A stretch of 64,000 nucleotides of DNA from Microbacterium salitolerans (GTDB lineage: Bacteria > Actinomycetota > Actinomycetes > Actinomycetales > Microbacteriaceae): assembly GCF_019720895.1 (NCBI RefSeq), contig NZ_JAHKSH010000001.1:310001-374000 (forward strand), given 5' to 3'. The position numbers and the translations under genes are program-made. Shown here piece after piece: positions 24,835 to 33,829 of the stretch; the first letter of the stretch is position 1; each line of letters starts with the position of its first letter. Under the pieces are notes generated by a model that was not told the origin of the DNA, searched no databases, and saw nothing but the letters and a program-made list of their open reading frames with translations.

Positions 24835-26319
24835 TCACCTCAGCGCCTGGGCCCCCGCGTACGCGTCCGTGACGGTCGTCGCGGGCACGTCGAAGATGCG
24901 CGAGGCGGGCCATGCATCCCATGGCGCGTCGTGGGTCTCGATGAAGCGCACGGCGGATCCGTGGATCTCGTCGGCGAGGCTCTGCGGCGGATCCTCCCCG
25001 GCGACGGCGGCGACGCCATGTGCCGACAGCACGTCGAAGAAGAACGGCACGTCGAGGCAGTGAAGCGCCAGGTGCCGCGTCGGCGAGGGCCAGGAGAAGC
25101 GGTACGTCCAGGTGTCGTCCCCGTGGGCGTCCGCGACGGCGGGGATGTGCCGCCGGAACATCATGTCGTTGACGTACCGGCCGAGCCGGGCGGCGGATCC
25201 CTCGAGCTCGGAGTTGGCGTGCCGGTACGAGCGGGCGCGGGATCCGCGCAGCCCCGCGAGCGCGAGGAGGGGCGCAACGGGAGCCCAGCGGAGCAGTCGG
25301 GCATACGGATCCAGCACCATCGAGAACTCGTCGTCGGTTGCGCCGACGACGAGTGCCTTGTCGCGTCCGATCCCCGCGCGCAGCGCTGCGATGGTCGGCC
25401 GGTCGATGAGGTCGCCGTCGATGATGGGACCCACATGGAGCCCGCGTTCGAGCATGCGTCGGTGTCTGCCGTGCGCGGTGCCCGCGATGTGCGGCTTCTG
25501 CGCCTCGGCGAGGACGCCCCGGCCGAGCCCGGCGAGCGCGCTGGCGCTGTTCTCGACCCCGGCCGAGGCGGCGATCGCGTCGCCGAGGTGCCGGGCCTCG
25601 TCCGCGCCGATGATGCCGAGCGTCGGCGACATTCCCCACGCGGCATGGAAGAGATGCTGCGCCTGAGGCATGCCGAGGAGCGTGAGGACGGCGCCCGCTC
25701 CCGCGGACTGACCGGCGAGGGTCACACGGCACGGATCTCCGCCGAACGACGCGATGTTCCGCTGCACCCATTCCAGAGCGAGCATCCAGTCGCGCACGCC
25801 GCGATTCTGCGGAGCGTCGCGGATCCATCCGAAGCCGGCGAACGCGATGCGGTACGACAGCGTGACGGTGACGACGCCGTCGCGCGCGAACGAGACGCCG
25901 TCGTACCAGGGGCTCGCGATGGATCCGGCCGAGTATGCGCCACCGTGAATGTAGACGAGCACGGGCAGCGCGGCGTCGGGTGACGGATCCGGCGTGAAGA
26001 CGTTGACGTTGAGGGTCGAGGTGCCGGGAACGCTCGGCTCGGGGATCAGTGTGACGCCGTGGTCGCCCTTCTGCGGCGTGGGCCCCTGACGCGTCGCGTC
26101 GCGCACGCCCTCCCACGGCGCGTGCGGGACCGGCGCGGCGAACGCGCGCTCTCCGACGGGAGGCGCCGCGTAGGGGATCCCGAGGAACGTCGCGCAGGAT
26201 CCGCGCCAGAAGCCGCGCACGGATCCGGATCCCGTGCGGACGACCGGGTCCGCACGGTCGGCGGGCGGGGAGTTCCGGGCGTCGATGAGCGGGACTCCGC
26301 GGATCTCGACCTCTGCCAT
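24835..26319 (-). CDS. Carboxylesterase, type B
   Basis: The 494-residue esterase opens with VVRTGSGSVRGFWRGSCATF and LGIPYAAPPVG, the type-B N terminus. The oxyanion motif VYIHGGAYSAGS lies near residue 145, the nucleophile in VTLAGQSAGAGAV near residue 225, and a late HCLDVPFFFD holds the probable catalytic histidine near residue 440. No signal peptide is apparent. The promoter side faces the MFS gene at 26409, which is divergent. Natural substrate is unknown; carboxylesterases of this kind often cleave short acyl esters or carbamates. Confidence 0.9.
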   Translation of the reverse strand: MAEVEIRGVPLIDARNSPPADRADPVVRTGSGSVRGFWRGSCATFLGIPYAAPPVGERAFAAPVPHAPWEGVRDATRQGPTPQKGDHGVTLIPEPSVPGTSTLNVNVFTPDPSPDAALPVLVYIHGGAYSAGSIASPWYDGVSFARDGVVTVTLSYRIAFAGFGWIRDAPQNRGVRDWMLALEWVQRNIASFGGDPCRVTLAGQSAGAGAVLTLLGMPQAQHLFHAAWGMSPTLGIIGADEARHLGDAIAASAGVENSASALAGLGRGVLAEAQKPHIAGTAHGRHRRMLERGLHVGPIIDGDLIDRPTIAALRAGIGRDKALVVGATDDEFSMVLDPYARLLRWAPVAPLLALAGLRGSRARSYRHANSELEGSAARLGRYVNDMMFRRHIPAVADAHGDDTWTYRFSWPSPTRHLALHCLDVPFFFDVLSAHGVAAVAGEDPPQSLADEIHGSAVRFIETHDAPWDAWPASRIFDVPATTVTDAYAGAQALR

Positions 26320-26408
26320 GACGTGAGCGTATCGGCGCCTCGCCGGGAATTTTCGTCGACGCCCTTCGTTTGTCAGAGGTACCTGCCTACTCTTCGGATG
26401 TGAACGAC

Positions 26409-27818
26409 ATGACCTCTTCTCAGCCCGTCGCGCCGCCGCATGGCATGCGCACGTTCGCAGGGCTGCTCGTCAACACGGGCGTCGCGAACATCTCGACCAT
26501 GTTCATGTGGTTCGGGCTCACGTTCTGGATCTACCTCGAGACCCGCAACGTGCTCGCGACGGCGCTCATCGGCGCCGCCCTCATGCTGTTCATCGCGATG
26601 TCGAGCATGTTCTTCGGCACCCTCGTCGACCGGTTCCGCAAGAAGAAGGTCATGGTCTGGGGCACGGGCATCGCGCTGGTCGTCTTCGTCGCCGATGCCA
26701 TGCTGTTCTTCTCGGTCGGCGCCGACGCAGTTGCCGACCTGTCGCTGCCGTGGTTCTGGATCTTCGCGATCGTCATGCTCGCGGGCGCCGTCGTCGAGCA
26801 GCTGCGCGGCATCGCCATGTCGACGTCCGTGACGCTCCTCGTCCCCGACGAGAAGCGCGCCAACGCCAACGGCATGGTGGGGGCGGTCGACGGCGTCTCG
26901 ATGCTCGTCACGAGCGTGTTCTCCGGTCTGGCGATCGGCTTCCTCGGCATGGGGTGGACACTCGTGATCGGCATCGCGGCCGTCTCGATCGCATTCCTCC
27001 ACCTCCTCACGCTGCGGATCCCCGAGCCCGAGATCGTGCACACCGAGGCCGACGCGGCGACCGGATGGGTCGACATCCGCGGCGGCTGGAAGGCCGTGCG
27101 CTCGGCCGACGGGCTGCTGTTCCTCATCTTCTTCACGATGCTCAACAACCTCATCGGCGGCCTCTACATGGCGCTGATGGATCCGTACGGTCTCGACCTC
27201 ATGAGCGTGCAGGCCTGGGGCATCTGGTTCGCGGTGGGGTCGACGGGCTTCGTCGTGGGCGGCGCGGTGATCGGCAAGCTCGGACTGGGGCGCAACCCGA
27301 CCCGCACGATGCTGCTCGTCGCGGCGGCGATGGGCGCGCTGGGGGCCGTCTTCACGCTCCGCGAGTGGGCGTGGCTGTACGTGCTCGGCATCTGGGCGTA
27401 CATGGCCCTGATCCCGGCGGTGGAGGCGGCGGAGCAGACGGTCATCCAACGGGTGGTTCCGTACCGCCAGCAGGGTCGCGTCTTCGGCTTCGCACGCACG
27501 TTCGAGGCGGCTGCGGCGCCGGTCACGTCGCTCCTCATCGGCCCCATCGCCGAGTTCTTCGTCATCCCCTATATGCGCACCGACGCGGGGCAGCAGCAGT
27601 GGGAATGGCTCCTCGGCACCGGGCATTCCCGCGGCATCGCTCTGATCTTCGTCGTGGGAGGCATCGCGGCCATCGTCCTCGCGCTCGGCGCCATGCTCAT
27701 GCCCCAGTACCGCGCGATCTCCCGCCGCTACGAGGAGTCGGCTCCGCCGCCCTCGGAGGAGGCCGAGGTCACCCCGGCCATCGGGTCTCCCCACCCTCTC
27801 ACTCACGACGAGACGTGA
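26409..27818 (+). CDS. MFS transporter
   Basis: The 469-residue protein has about 12 membrane spans. After a short tail, VNTGVANISTMFMWFGLTFWIY forms helix 1, GTLVDRFRKKKVMVWG near residue 74 is motif A, and ANANGMVGAVDGVSMLVTSV near residue 155 marks helix 5. This is an MDR-like MFS group common in actinobacteria. The ATG at 26409 is preferred over an upstream GTG at 26370 because the added 13 residues are not hydrophobic or conserved-looking. It is divergent from the carboxylesterase gene. The C-terminal 40 residues are charged and probably cytoplasmic. Confidence 0.85.
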   Translation: MTSSQPVAPPHGMRTFAGLLVNTGVANISTMFMWFGLTFWIYLETRNVLATALIGAALMLFIAMSSMFFGTLVDRFRKKKVMVWGTGIALVVFVADAMLFFSVGADAVADLSLPWFWIFAIVMLAGAVVEQLRGIAMSTSVTLLVPDEKRANANGMVGAVDGVSMLVTSVFSGLAIGFLGMGWTLVIGIAAVSIAFLHLLTLRIPEPEIVHTEADAATGWVDIRGGWKAVRSADGLLFLIFFTMLNNLIGGLYMALMDPYGLDLMSVQAWGIWFAVGSTGFVVGGAVIGKLGLGRNPTRTMLLVAAAMGALGAVFTLREWAWLYVLGIWAYMALIPAVEAAEQTVIQRVVPYRQQGRVFGFARTFEAAAAPVTSLLIGPIAEFFVIPYMRTDAGQQQWEWLLGTGHSRGIALIFVVGGIAAIVLALGAMLMPQYRAISRRYEESAPPPSEEAEVTPAIGSPHPLTHDET

Positions 27819-27940
27819 GGCGCACCCCGCAGCGCCCCCGCTCGGCCGTGAGAGGGGGGATGTCCCCCGGATCATGACGCCATCGGCGGATCCATAGCCC
27901 CCGCACATCCTCGTGCAGGCCACGCGAATAGGCTCATCAC

Positions 27941-28660
27941 ATGACTTCGGTTCAGCTCGACGACCGCGTGCTCGCTCTGGCTCGTGAACTGCGGGACGAC
28001 ATGCAGACGTTCCTCAACGAGTACCGGTTCGGTATGCGCGAGATCGAGACGAAGCTCGAGATCCTGCGCGACGACTTCGAGCACCAGCATGCGTACAACC
28101 CGATCGAGCATCTGTCGAGCCGGGTGAAGAGCGTCGATTCGATCATCGCGAAGATCGAGCGTAAGGCGATCACGCCGACCTTCCCCGCGATTCGGGCGAG
28201 TATCACCGACATCGCGGGTGTGCGCGTGACGTGCAGCTTCGTGAGCGATGCCTACCGGCTGTTCGAACTGCTGTGCGGCCAAGACGACGTGCGGATCCTC
28301 GAGGTCGAGGACTACATCGCCTCGCCGAAGGCGAACGGCTACAAGAGCCTGCACGCGGTGGTGGAGGTGCCGGTGTTCCTGCCGCGCGGCAGGGTGCACG
28401 TGCCGGTCGAGGTGCAGTTCCGGACGATCGCGATGGATTTCTGGGCGAGCCTCGAGCACAAGATCTACTACAAGTACGACAAGCGGGTCCCGCAGCATCT
28501 GCTCGACGAGCTACGCGACGCGGCGCACACGGCGGCCGACCTCGACAAGAAGATGGAGCGCCTGCACCGCGAGATCCGCGGCACCGATGAGGCCGAGACG
28601 AGCACCCCGGCCCCGGCGCCCCGCGAGATCACCGGCGGGGGTGCCACACACATCGCGTGA
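27941..28660 (+). CDS. Small alarmone synthetase, (p)ppGpp synthetase of the RelP/RelQ class
   Basis: The 239-residue protein contains a lone RelA/SpoT synthetase domain without hydrolase, TGS or ACT domains. Key segments are SVDSIIAKIERK near 64-75 (the ATP-side region), ITDIAGVRVTCSF at 88-100, DYIASPKANGYKSLH at 124-138 (GTP/GDP-binding loop with the stacking tyrosine), EVQFRTIAMDFWASLEHK at 157-174. It would make ppGpp or pppGpp in response to stress, separately from the ribosome-bound Rel. A C-terminal Ala/Pro-rich tail follows. The gene stands alone and is followed by a 14-bp hairpin at 28668-28709. Confidence 0.92.
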   Translation: MTSVQLDDRVLALARELRDDMQTFLNEYRFGMREIETKLEILRDDFEHQHAYNPIEHLSSRVKSVDSIIAKIERKAITPTFPAIRASITDIAGVRVTCSFVSDAYRLFELLCGQDDVRILEVEDYIASPKANGYKSLHAVVEVPVFLPRGRVHVPVEVQFRTIAMDFWASLEHKIYYKYDKRVPQHLLDELRDAAHTAADLDKKMERLHREIRGTDEAETSTPAPAPREITGGGATHIA

Positions 28661-28667
28661 CGCCGAT

Positions 28668-28709
28668 CTGAGGCGGAGACGAGGCCCAGAGGTCCCGTCT
28701 CCGCCTCAG
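28668..28709. terminator. Hairpin between convergent genes
   Basis: CTGAGGCGGAGACG at 28668-28681 pairs perfectly with CGTCTCCGCCTCAG at 28696-28709 around a 14-base loop. It lies between the alarmone synthetase gene and the convergent ABC ATPase gene and can serve both. No U tract follows. Confidence 0.75.
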
Positions 28710-28713
28710 GTGG

Positions 28714-29517
28714 TCATTCCTCGGAACCTGCGGCGCCCAACAGCGTCCGCACCCGGGACGACACGCGGTGGAACTCCGGGTCCTCGAGTGTCGCCGCGTA
28801 GTCGCGGCGCTTCGGGAGATCGACCGTGTGCTCCTCGACGATCCGCCCAGGGCGCGGGCTCATGACGACGACGCGACTCGCGAGATAGACGGCCTCGGCG
28901 ACCGAGTGGGTCACGAGGAGGACCGTGATCCCGGTCTCGGCCCAGATCCGGTTCAGCTCGAGGTTCATCTTCTCGCGTGTGAGCGCGTCGAGCGCGCCGA
29001 ACGGTTCGTCCATGAGCAGGACACCGGGTTCGTGCAGAAGTGCACGACAGAGCGACACACGCTGCTGCATTCCACCCGAGAGCTCGTATGGAAGTGCTTT
29101 CTCGAAGCCCGAGAGCCCTGTCATCTCGATGAGCTCGTCGGTGCGACGCCGCGCGGCCGTTGCATCCATCCCGCGCATCTCTGCCTGGAGAAGGATGTTT
29201 CCTCGCACGCTGCGCCATTCGAGCAGAGCGGCGCGCTGGAAGACGTATCCGATGTCCTGACGCGGCCCTGAGACAGTCTGGCCGCGCAGCTGAACCGTGC
29301 CGCTGCTCGGCAGAGTGAGGCCTGCGACAGCCTTGAGCAGCGTCGACTTCCCGCAGCCCGAAGGCCCGGCGATCGTGACGAACTCGCCGGCCTCGACGTG
29401 CAGGGACACGTTCTGCAGCGCCGCGACGCGGCTGCGCTTGGAGGCGAAGGTGATGTCGACGTCGTCGATCGCGACAGCAGACGTGGCGCGGGCGCTGTCG
29501 ATGGTGAGAGCAGTCAT
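28714..29517 (-). CDS. ABC transporter ATPase, nitrate/sulfonate/pyrimidine-precursor type
   Basis: The 267-residue ATPase energises the importer encoded by the two genes upstream. Walker A GPSGCGKST lies near residue 56, the Q-loop VFQRAALLEWRSV near 98, the signature LSGGMQQRVSLCRAL near 150, Walker B VLLMDEPFGALD near 170 and the H-loop VLLVTHSVAEA near 205. The sequence is of the SsuB/TauB/NrtD/ThiZ group. The ATG at 29517 is chosen because the downstream MTALTIDSAR begins the conserved N terminus; it follows the binding-protein gene after 2 bp. It ends near the hairpin at 28668-28709. Confidence 0.92.
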   Translation of the reverse strand: MTALTIDSARATSAVAIDDVDITFASKRSRVAALQNVSLHVEAGEFVTIAGPSGCGKSTLLKAVAGLTLPSSGTVQLRGQTVSGPRQDIGYVFQRAALLEWRSVRGNILLQAEMRGMDATAARRRTDELIEMTGLSGFEKALPYELSGGMQQRVSLCRALLHEPGVLLMDEPFGALDALTREKMNLELNRIWAETGITVLLVTHSVAEAVYLASRVVVMSPRPGRIVEEHTVDLPKRRDYAATLEDPEFHRVSSRVRTLLGAAGSEE

Positions 29518-29519
29518 GG

Positions 29520-30542
29520 TCACTCCGGCTGGAATTCGTCGTTGAAGTAGGTGTCGACGCTCTCGCCCTCGGCCGTGAGACCCGCGCCGGAGAGCACCTC
29601 GATCGTGGCCTCCCAGTCCGCGGTCGCGTTCGTACCGGGCACTTCGCCCGCGGTGGCCTCCGTCTCGAGAAGCTTCATCGTCTCCTCCCACTGCCCCTGC
29701 AGCACCTCGGCGTCGGGCATCTGCGGATCCTTGCCATCCATCGCCGCAACCGCGGCAGCGGGATCCTCGGCAGCGGCCTGGAACGCCTCCGATGTCGCCT
29801 GCACGAGGGCGTCGACGAGCTCGGGGTCCGACTCGATCGTCGAGGTCGGCGCGATGAGCCCATTGCTGTAGAAGTTGAGCCCCGCGTCGGAGTACCGAAG
29901 GTATGTCATGTCGCGACCGCTCTCCGCAGCGATCGTCGGCCCTTGGTCGTGCGCGAATCCGATCAGTCCGTCGACCTTCTCGGACAGCATGGCCGCGACC
30001 TTGCCAGCCGGGTCGAGATTCTGCTGCTGTACGTCGGACTCGTCGAGCCCGACGGCTTCGAGGTACAGCGGGAAGGTCGTCGTGGGGGCGTCGCCGGCTG
30101 AGACGGCGATGGTCGTGCCCTCGAGGTCAGCAGGCTCCTCGATGCCCGAGTCTGCGTACACCTGCACCGCAGACGGAGTGGTCTGAAGGAACACGCCGAC
30201 GCTCTGGATCCCGACGCCCTTGTCGACGTTCGCCATGACGGCGGGGCTGTCCGCCCAGCCGAAGTCGACCTGTTCCTGGCCGACTGCCTGTGCTGTCTTG
30301 GTGGAGCCCTGCCCGGCTTCGATCTGGAGGTCGATGCCGTGCTCCTCGAAGATCCCTTCCTCGACGCCGTAATAGAACGGGGCGTGCTCGCCGTAGGGGT
30401 ACCAATTCAGCATCAGCGTGACGGACTGCGCGCCGCCGTCGCTGCCGCCGGCGTCGTCCGAGGAGCCCGAGCATCCGGCGAGAGCCAGGGCGCCGATCCC
30501 GGCGATGGCGAGAGGGGCGAGGCGTCGTGTACTGGTGTTCAT
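29520..30542 (-). CDS. NMT1/THI5-type substrate-binding lipoprotein
   Basis: The 340-residue protein starts with a lipoprotein signal peptide ending LALAGC, with Cys24-25 for lipid attachment and a Ser/Gly-rich linker. The mature part matches the NMT1/THI5-like binding domain: LMLNWYPYGEHAPFYYGVEE, GSTKTAQAVGQEQVDFGWAD and SAGDAPTTTFPLYL. Such proteins bind thiamine-pyrimidine precursors, riboflavin precursors, sulfonates or nitrate; the opening LNWYP is closest to ThiY-like pyrimidine binders. The ATG at 30542 lies nine bases after AAGGAG. No TPP riboswitch was found upstream of the operon, so a thiamine role remains open. Confidence 0.88.
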   Translation of the reverse strand: MNTSTRRLAPLAIAGIGALALAGCSGSSDDAGGSDGGAQSVTLMLNWYPYGEHAPFYYGVEEGIFEEHGIDLQIEAGQGSTKTAQAVGQEQVDFGWADSPAVMANVDKGVGIQSVGVFLQTTPSAVQVYADSGIEEPADLEGTTIAVSAGDAPTTTFPLYLEAVGLDESDVQQQNLDPAGKVAAMLSEKVDGLIGFAHDQGPTIAAESGRDMTYLRYSDAGLNFYSNGLIAPTSTIESDPELVDALVQATSEAFQAAAEDPAAAVAAMDGKDPQMPDAEVLQGQWEETMKLLETEATAGEVPGTNATADWEATIEVLSGAGLTAEGESVDTYFNDEFQPE

Positions 30543-30576
30543 GTGATCCATCTCCTTCGATGGTGGGTGTGGTGGG

Positions 30577-31446
30577 TCAGGCGCTGACGGTCGTGGATCC
30601 GGTTCCGCGGCGCGAGGCATGCCAGGGGATGAGGAAGCGTTCGGCGATCTGGATGGCCGCGAACAGCAGGACCCCCATGAGCGACATGATGATGAGGGCG
30701 GCGAAGAGCATCGCGGTGTCGAGATTGCCGTTCGCCTGCAGGATGACGTATCCCAGCCCCTCGTTTGCGCCGACGAACTCGCCGACGACTGCGCCCGTCA
30801 CGGCGAGGGTTGCGGCGACCTTGAGACCGCTCAGAAGCTCGGGCAGCGCGGCCGGCAGGCGCACCTTCAGGAAGGTCTTGATGCGGCCTGCGCCCATCGT
30901 CGAGGTCAGCTGCAGGATCTCGGGGTCGACGGAGCGGAGTCCGGAGAGCGCCGAGATGACGACGGGGAAGAAGGCCATGAGCACCGCGACGAGGATCTTC
31001 GGGCCGGCGCCGAAGCCGAGCCACACGATGAACAGCGGAGCGATGGCGATCTTCGGAATGACCTGCGCAAACAGGATGATCGGATACAGCGTCTTCTCGA
31101 GACCGCTCGAGTAGACCATGACCACGGCGACCAGAACGCCGATGACGACGGCGATCACGAAGCCGATGAGCGTCTCGTACGTCGTCACCCACGTGTGGTC
31201 CATGAGGTAGGCGGTGTTGTCGGCAAAGGCCGCCCACGTGTCACTCGGGGACGGAAGGATGTAGGGAGCGACGGCTCCCGATTCGGTGGCGATCCACCAG
31301 GCGATGATGACGATCGCGAGGAAGACGATCGGGTGCCAGCTGTTGAGCCACCATCGGACGAGTGCGGGGGTGTGCTTCGTCGCTCGGGCGGCTGTCGTCG
31401 CCAGGGTCTCGGTCGCGCCGGCGTTGTGCGAAGTCTGCGTGCTCAT
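30577..31446 (-). CDS. ABC transporter permease for the NMT1/THI5-type importer
   Basis: The 289-residue membrane protein has six likely spans after a 35-residue cytoplasmic tail. The coupling loop, EILQLTSTMGAGRIKTFLKV near residue 185, contains the EAA-type motif that docks on the ATPase. The gene is first in the operon permease, binding protein, ATPase. Its promoter region carries a consensus-like TTGACA (31547-31552 on the opposite strand) and a LacI-type operator (31499-31514). Such a regulator is unusual for a transporter of this class. Confidence 0.9.
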   Translation of the reverse strand: MSTQTSHNAGATETLATTAARATKHTPALVRWWLNSWHPIVFLAIVIIAWWIATESGAVAPYILPSPSDTWAAFADNTAYLMDHTWVTTYETLIGFVIAVVIGVLVAVVMVYSSGLEKTLYPIILFAQVIPKIAIAPLFIVWLGFGAGPKILVAVLMAFFPVVISALSGLRSVDPEILQLTSTMGAGRIKTFLKVRLPAALPELLSGLKVAATLAVTGAVVGEFVGANEGLGYVILQANGNLDTAMLFAALIIMSLMGVLLFAAIQIAERFLIPWHASRRGTGSTTVSA

Positions 31447-31498
31447 TGGTGTTCCACATCGTCGTGAAGTCGGATCCGCGGCGGTGCGGACTCGATAT

Positions 31499-31514
31499 GG
31501 GAAAACGCTATCCC
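31499..31514. promoter_or_regulatory. LacI-type operator before the NMT1/THI5-type ABC operon
   Basis: GGGAAAACGCTATCCC has an AACGCT core and complementary GGGA/TCCC ends. It lies about 35 bp downstream of TGTCAA (31547-31552), the complement of a TTGACA -35 box, and 53 bp upstream of the permease start. It resembles the AAACGCTTTCC sites at 36245-36258. Confidence 0.5.
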
Positions 31515-31800
31515 GGGTCAGAACGTAACCATCGAGCCGGATGATTTGTCAAGATCGCTCGGCGCGGCGCAGGACACACTGCCACCGACGAAGGGGTGAT
31601 CTGCGCCCCGAGTGCGTGATGGATCCGTGCGCTGAGCAGGTGCCCAGGGCCGGAATCCTGGCGATTCGGGCCACGTCGCTCGTGCTGCGACGAGAGCCCG
31701 GTCGCTCGGGGCGTGCAGTGTCCCGGCCCCGGCGCCCCGCGAGATCACCCCGCCCGCGTTCGGCGGCGCGATCGACGCCTGACCCGGATCGGGCGTCCCG

Positions 31801-31846
31801 ACCCGCTGGCGATGCTCTGGCCCGCGGGTGATTCCCGCGGATCCGC
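31801..31846. repeat. Dispersed repeat, GCTGG-GATGC family, copy 1
   Basis: The segment reads CCGCTGGCGATGCTCTGG, then a GCGGGTGATT block, then GCGGATCC. The same order is found at 36383-36428, 36456-36502 and 61775-61819. It lies downstream of the LacI gene that ends at 31902. Confidence 0.6.
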
Positions 31847-31901
31847 GCCTGTCTCGGCGGATGACCAGCGGCACGGAACGGTCGGATCCGCCTAATGCGC
31901 C

Positions 31902-32942
31902 CTACCGGCGCGGGGTGCTGTCGCGCACGATGATGTCGACAGGCAAGGGAGCCGGATCCTCCCACTGGTCGGCGAGCACGGCCGTCACGGCCAGCCTGCC
32001 GAGCTCCTCGAGGGGCGCGTGCGCGGTCGTGAGCGAGGGGACGATGTCGCGGCCCGCATCGATGTCGCCGAAGCCGGCGACGGCGATGTCGGGGCCGACC
32101 TCGCGGCCCGCGTCGCGGATGGCCGACATGATGCCGAAGGCGACGACGTCCGAGATGCCGAAGACGACGGTGCCGGGCTCGATGCCGCCCGCGAGCGCCT
32201 CGGACATGAGTCGGTAGCCGGAGTCGCGGGAGAAGGATCCGCGCAGCACCTCGGGGCGGTGGCCGCCGGCCGACGCGAATCCGTCGAGGAAGCCGTCGAC
32301 GCGGGAGTCGCTCGTGACGATGCCGTCCGCGGCGGCGATGACGATCGCGTCGCGGTAGCCGAGGCCGACGAGCGTCTGCGCGAGCTCGCGCGTGCCGCCG
32401 TGATTGTCGAACGAGACCGTGCGCGAGGGCACGCCTTCGGCGGGAGAACCGAGTGTGACGACGCGCCCGCCGGCGGTGTCGAGGTCGCGCAGCGCGCTCG
32501 TGAGAGTGTCGCTGTGCGAGGCCGACTGGCGCGACGCGGCGAGCACGATGCCGCGGGGGCGCTGGCCGCGCAGAGACTGCACGAGCTGGGCTTCGCGTTC
32601 GGGCTCGCGGCCCGTGAGGCCCATCGTGACGACGAGGCGGTCATCGTCGGCCGCGCGGGCGACGCCCGACGCGATCTGTGAGAAGTAGGGGTCGGCGATG
32701 TCTGCGACGAGCAGGGCGAGCGTCGCGGACGTGCCGCGCGCGGTGGCCTGCGCGGAGAGATTCGCCGAGTAGCCGAGCTCGGCGGCGGCCTTCTCGACGC
32801 GCTCGCGATACGCGTCGGCGACCTTGCGGGTGGATCCGTTGAGGACCCGGGAGGCGGTGGCGAGGGATACGCCCGCCTCCCGCGCGACGTCGTGAAGCGT
32901 TGCGGCACGCGTCGTCGTGCGGGAGGCAGGCGCGTTCGTCAT
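31902..32942 (-). CDS. LacI-family regulator of the DUF993 operon
   Basis: The 346-residue regulator has the LacI helix-turn-helix ATLHDVAREAGVSLATASRV at residues 14-33, a canonical NGSTRKV hinge and an effector domain with VADIADPYFSQIASGV near residue 80 and a late VAGFGDIDAG. It is the last gene of a four-gene operon: its start overlaps the stop of the sugar isomerase gene by 4 bp. The likely operators, with AACGCT/AGCGTT cores, are at 36245-36258 and 36292-36305, upstream of the operon's first gene. The ligand is unknown and should be an intermediate of this pathway. Confidence 0.9.
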   Translation of the reverse strand: MTNAPASRTTTRAATLHDVAREAGVSLATASRVLNGSTRKVADAYRERVEKAAAELGYSANLSAQATARGTSATLALLVADIADPYFSQIASGVARAADDDRLVVTMGLTGREPEREAQLVQSLRGQRPRGIVLAASRQSASHSDTLTSALRDLDTAGGRVVTLGSPAEGVPSRTVSFDNHGGTRELAQTLVGLGYRDAIVIAAADGIVTSDSRVDGFLDGFASAGGHRPEVLRGSFSRDSGYRLMSEALAGGIEPGTVVFGISDVVAFGIMSAIRDAGREVGPDIAVAGFGDIDAGRDIVPSLTTAHAPLEELGRLAVTAVLADQWEDPAPLPVDIIVRDSTPRR

Positions 32943-33829
32943 GCTCGCGACGATACCGGCGCGCCGGTGAGATACGGCGCAACCGCCGCGTCGAACCCGT
33001 CGATCGTGCGGCGCACGGCCTCGGCGGGATCCGTGTCCCAGATCGCCTGGTTGAGCAGCTCGACCTCGACGTCGCCCGTGTATCCCGCGGCCTCGACGGC
33101 GCGGGTCATGTCCGCGAAGTCGATCATGCCGTCGCCGGGGTAGTGGCGCGACAGGAGGTTGTCGGCCTCGAGCGGCGTCTTCCAGTCGCACACCTGGTAC
33201 GACGAGATGCGGCCCTCGCGGCCGGCGCGGGCGATCTTGTCGAGGATCTGCGGATCCCACCAGAGGTGGAACGTGTCGACCGTCACACCGACGACCTCGG
33301 GGGCGAAGTCGCCCGCGATGTCGAGGGCCTGGTCGAGCGTCGACAGCACGGCGCGGTCGCTGCAGTACATCGGGTGCAGGGGCTCGAGCGCGAGCTGCAC
33401 GCCCGACGCCTCGGCGTGCGGAGCGAGCTGCGCGACGGCGTCACGGACGCGCTCGCGCGCGCCGACGAGGTCGCGGGATCCTTCCGGCAACCCGCCGACG
33501 ACGATGACGAGCGCCGCCTTCGAGCCCTCGGCGCCCGCGGCCGCGAGGGCGGCCGTCTCGTCGATCGCGACCCGGTTGTCGTCGAGGGCGGCCACGCGTT
33601 CGGGGCCCTCCTCGGCGGTGAACCAGCCGCCGCGGCAGTGCGTCGAGTACCGCAGGCCCGAGTCGGCGATCATCTTGACCGACTCATCGAGCCCGGCCTC
33701 CTGCACCTGCTCGCGCCAGAGGCCGATCGCGCCGACGCCGGCGGCCGTCGTGACGTCGATCGCCTGTGCGACCGTCGTGTACTTGATCGTCGCCTGATTG
33801 ATCGACAGGCGGGGGTGCGGGGTCGTCAT
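32939..33829 (-). CDS. Sugar phosphate isomerase/epimerase-like TIM barrel protein
   Basis: The 296-residue protein belongs to the xylose-isomerase-like TIM barrel superfamily. Metal-ligand positions expected in the family are visible: LALEPLHPM (glutamate on strand 5), VTVDTFHLWWDP (aspartate and histidine on strand 6), SSYQVCDWK (strand 7) and DVEVELLNQAIW (glutamate on strand 8). Family members isomerise keto sugars, epimerise inosose or cleave 3-keto glycosides. It overlaps the DUF993 gene before it and the LacI gene after it, both by 4 bp, so all are translated from one transcript. The exact reaction cannot be told from sequence. Confidence 0.87.
   Translation of the reverse strand: MTTPHPRLSINQATIKYTTVAQAIDVTTAAGVGAIGLWREQVQEAGLDESVKMIADSGLRYSTHCRGGWFTAEEGPERVAALDDNRVAIDETAALAAAGAEGSKAALVIVVGGLPEGSRDLVGARERVRDAVAQLAPHAEASGVQLALEPLHPMYCSDRAVLSTLDQALDIAGDFAPEVVGVTVDTFHLWWDPQILDKIARAGREGRISSYQVCDWKTPLEADNLLSRHYPGDGMIDFADMTRAVEAAGYTGDVEVELLNQAIWDTDPAEAVRRTIDGFDAAVAPYLTGAPVSSRA

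Noticed and set aside
28668-28709. Member of the dispersed dyad families
   Set aside because: The arms have no counterpart elsewhere in the window, so it was recorded as a plain terminator-like hairpin.
31447-31560. TPP riboswitch upstream of the NMT1/THI5-type importer
   Set aside because: The conserved CTGAGA and CCTGATCTGG-like thi-box segments are not present in the leader.
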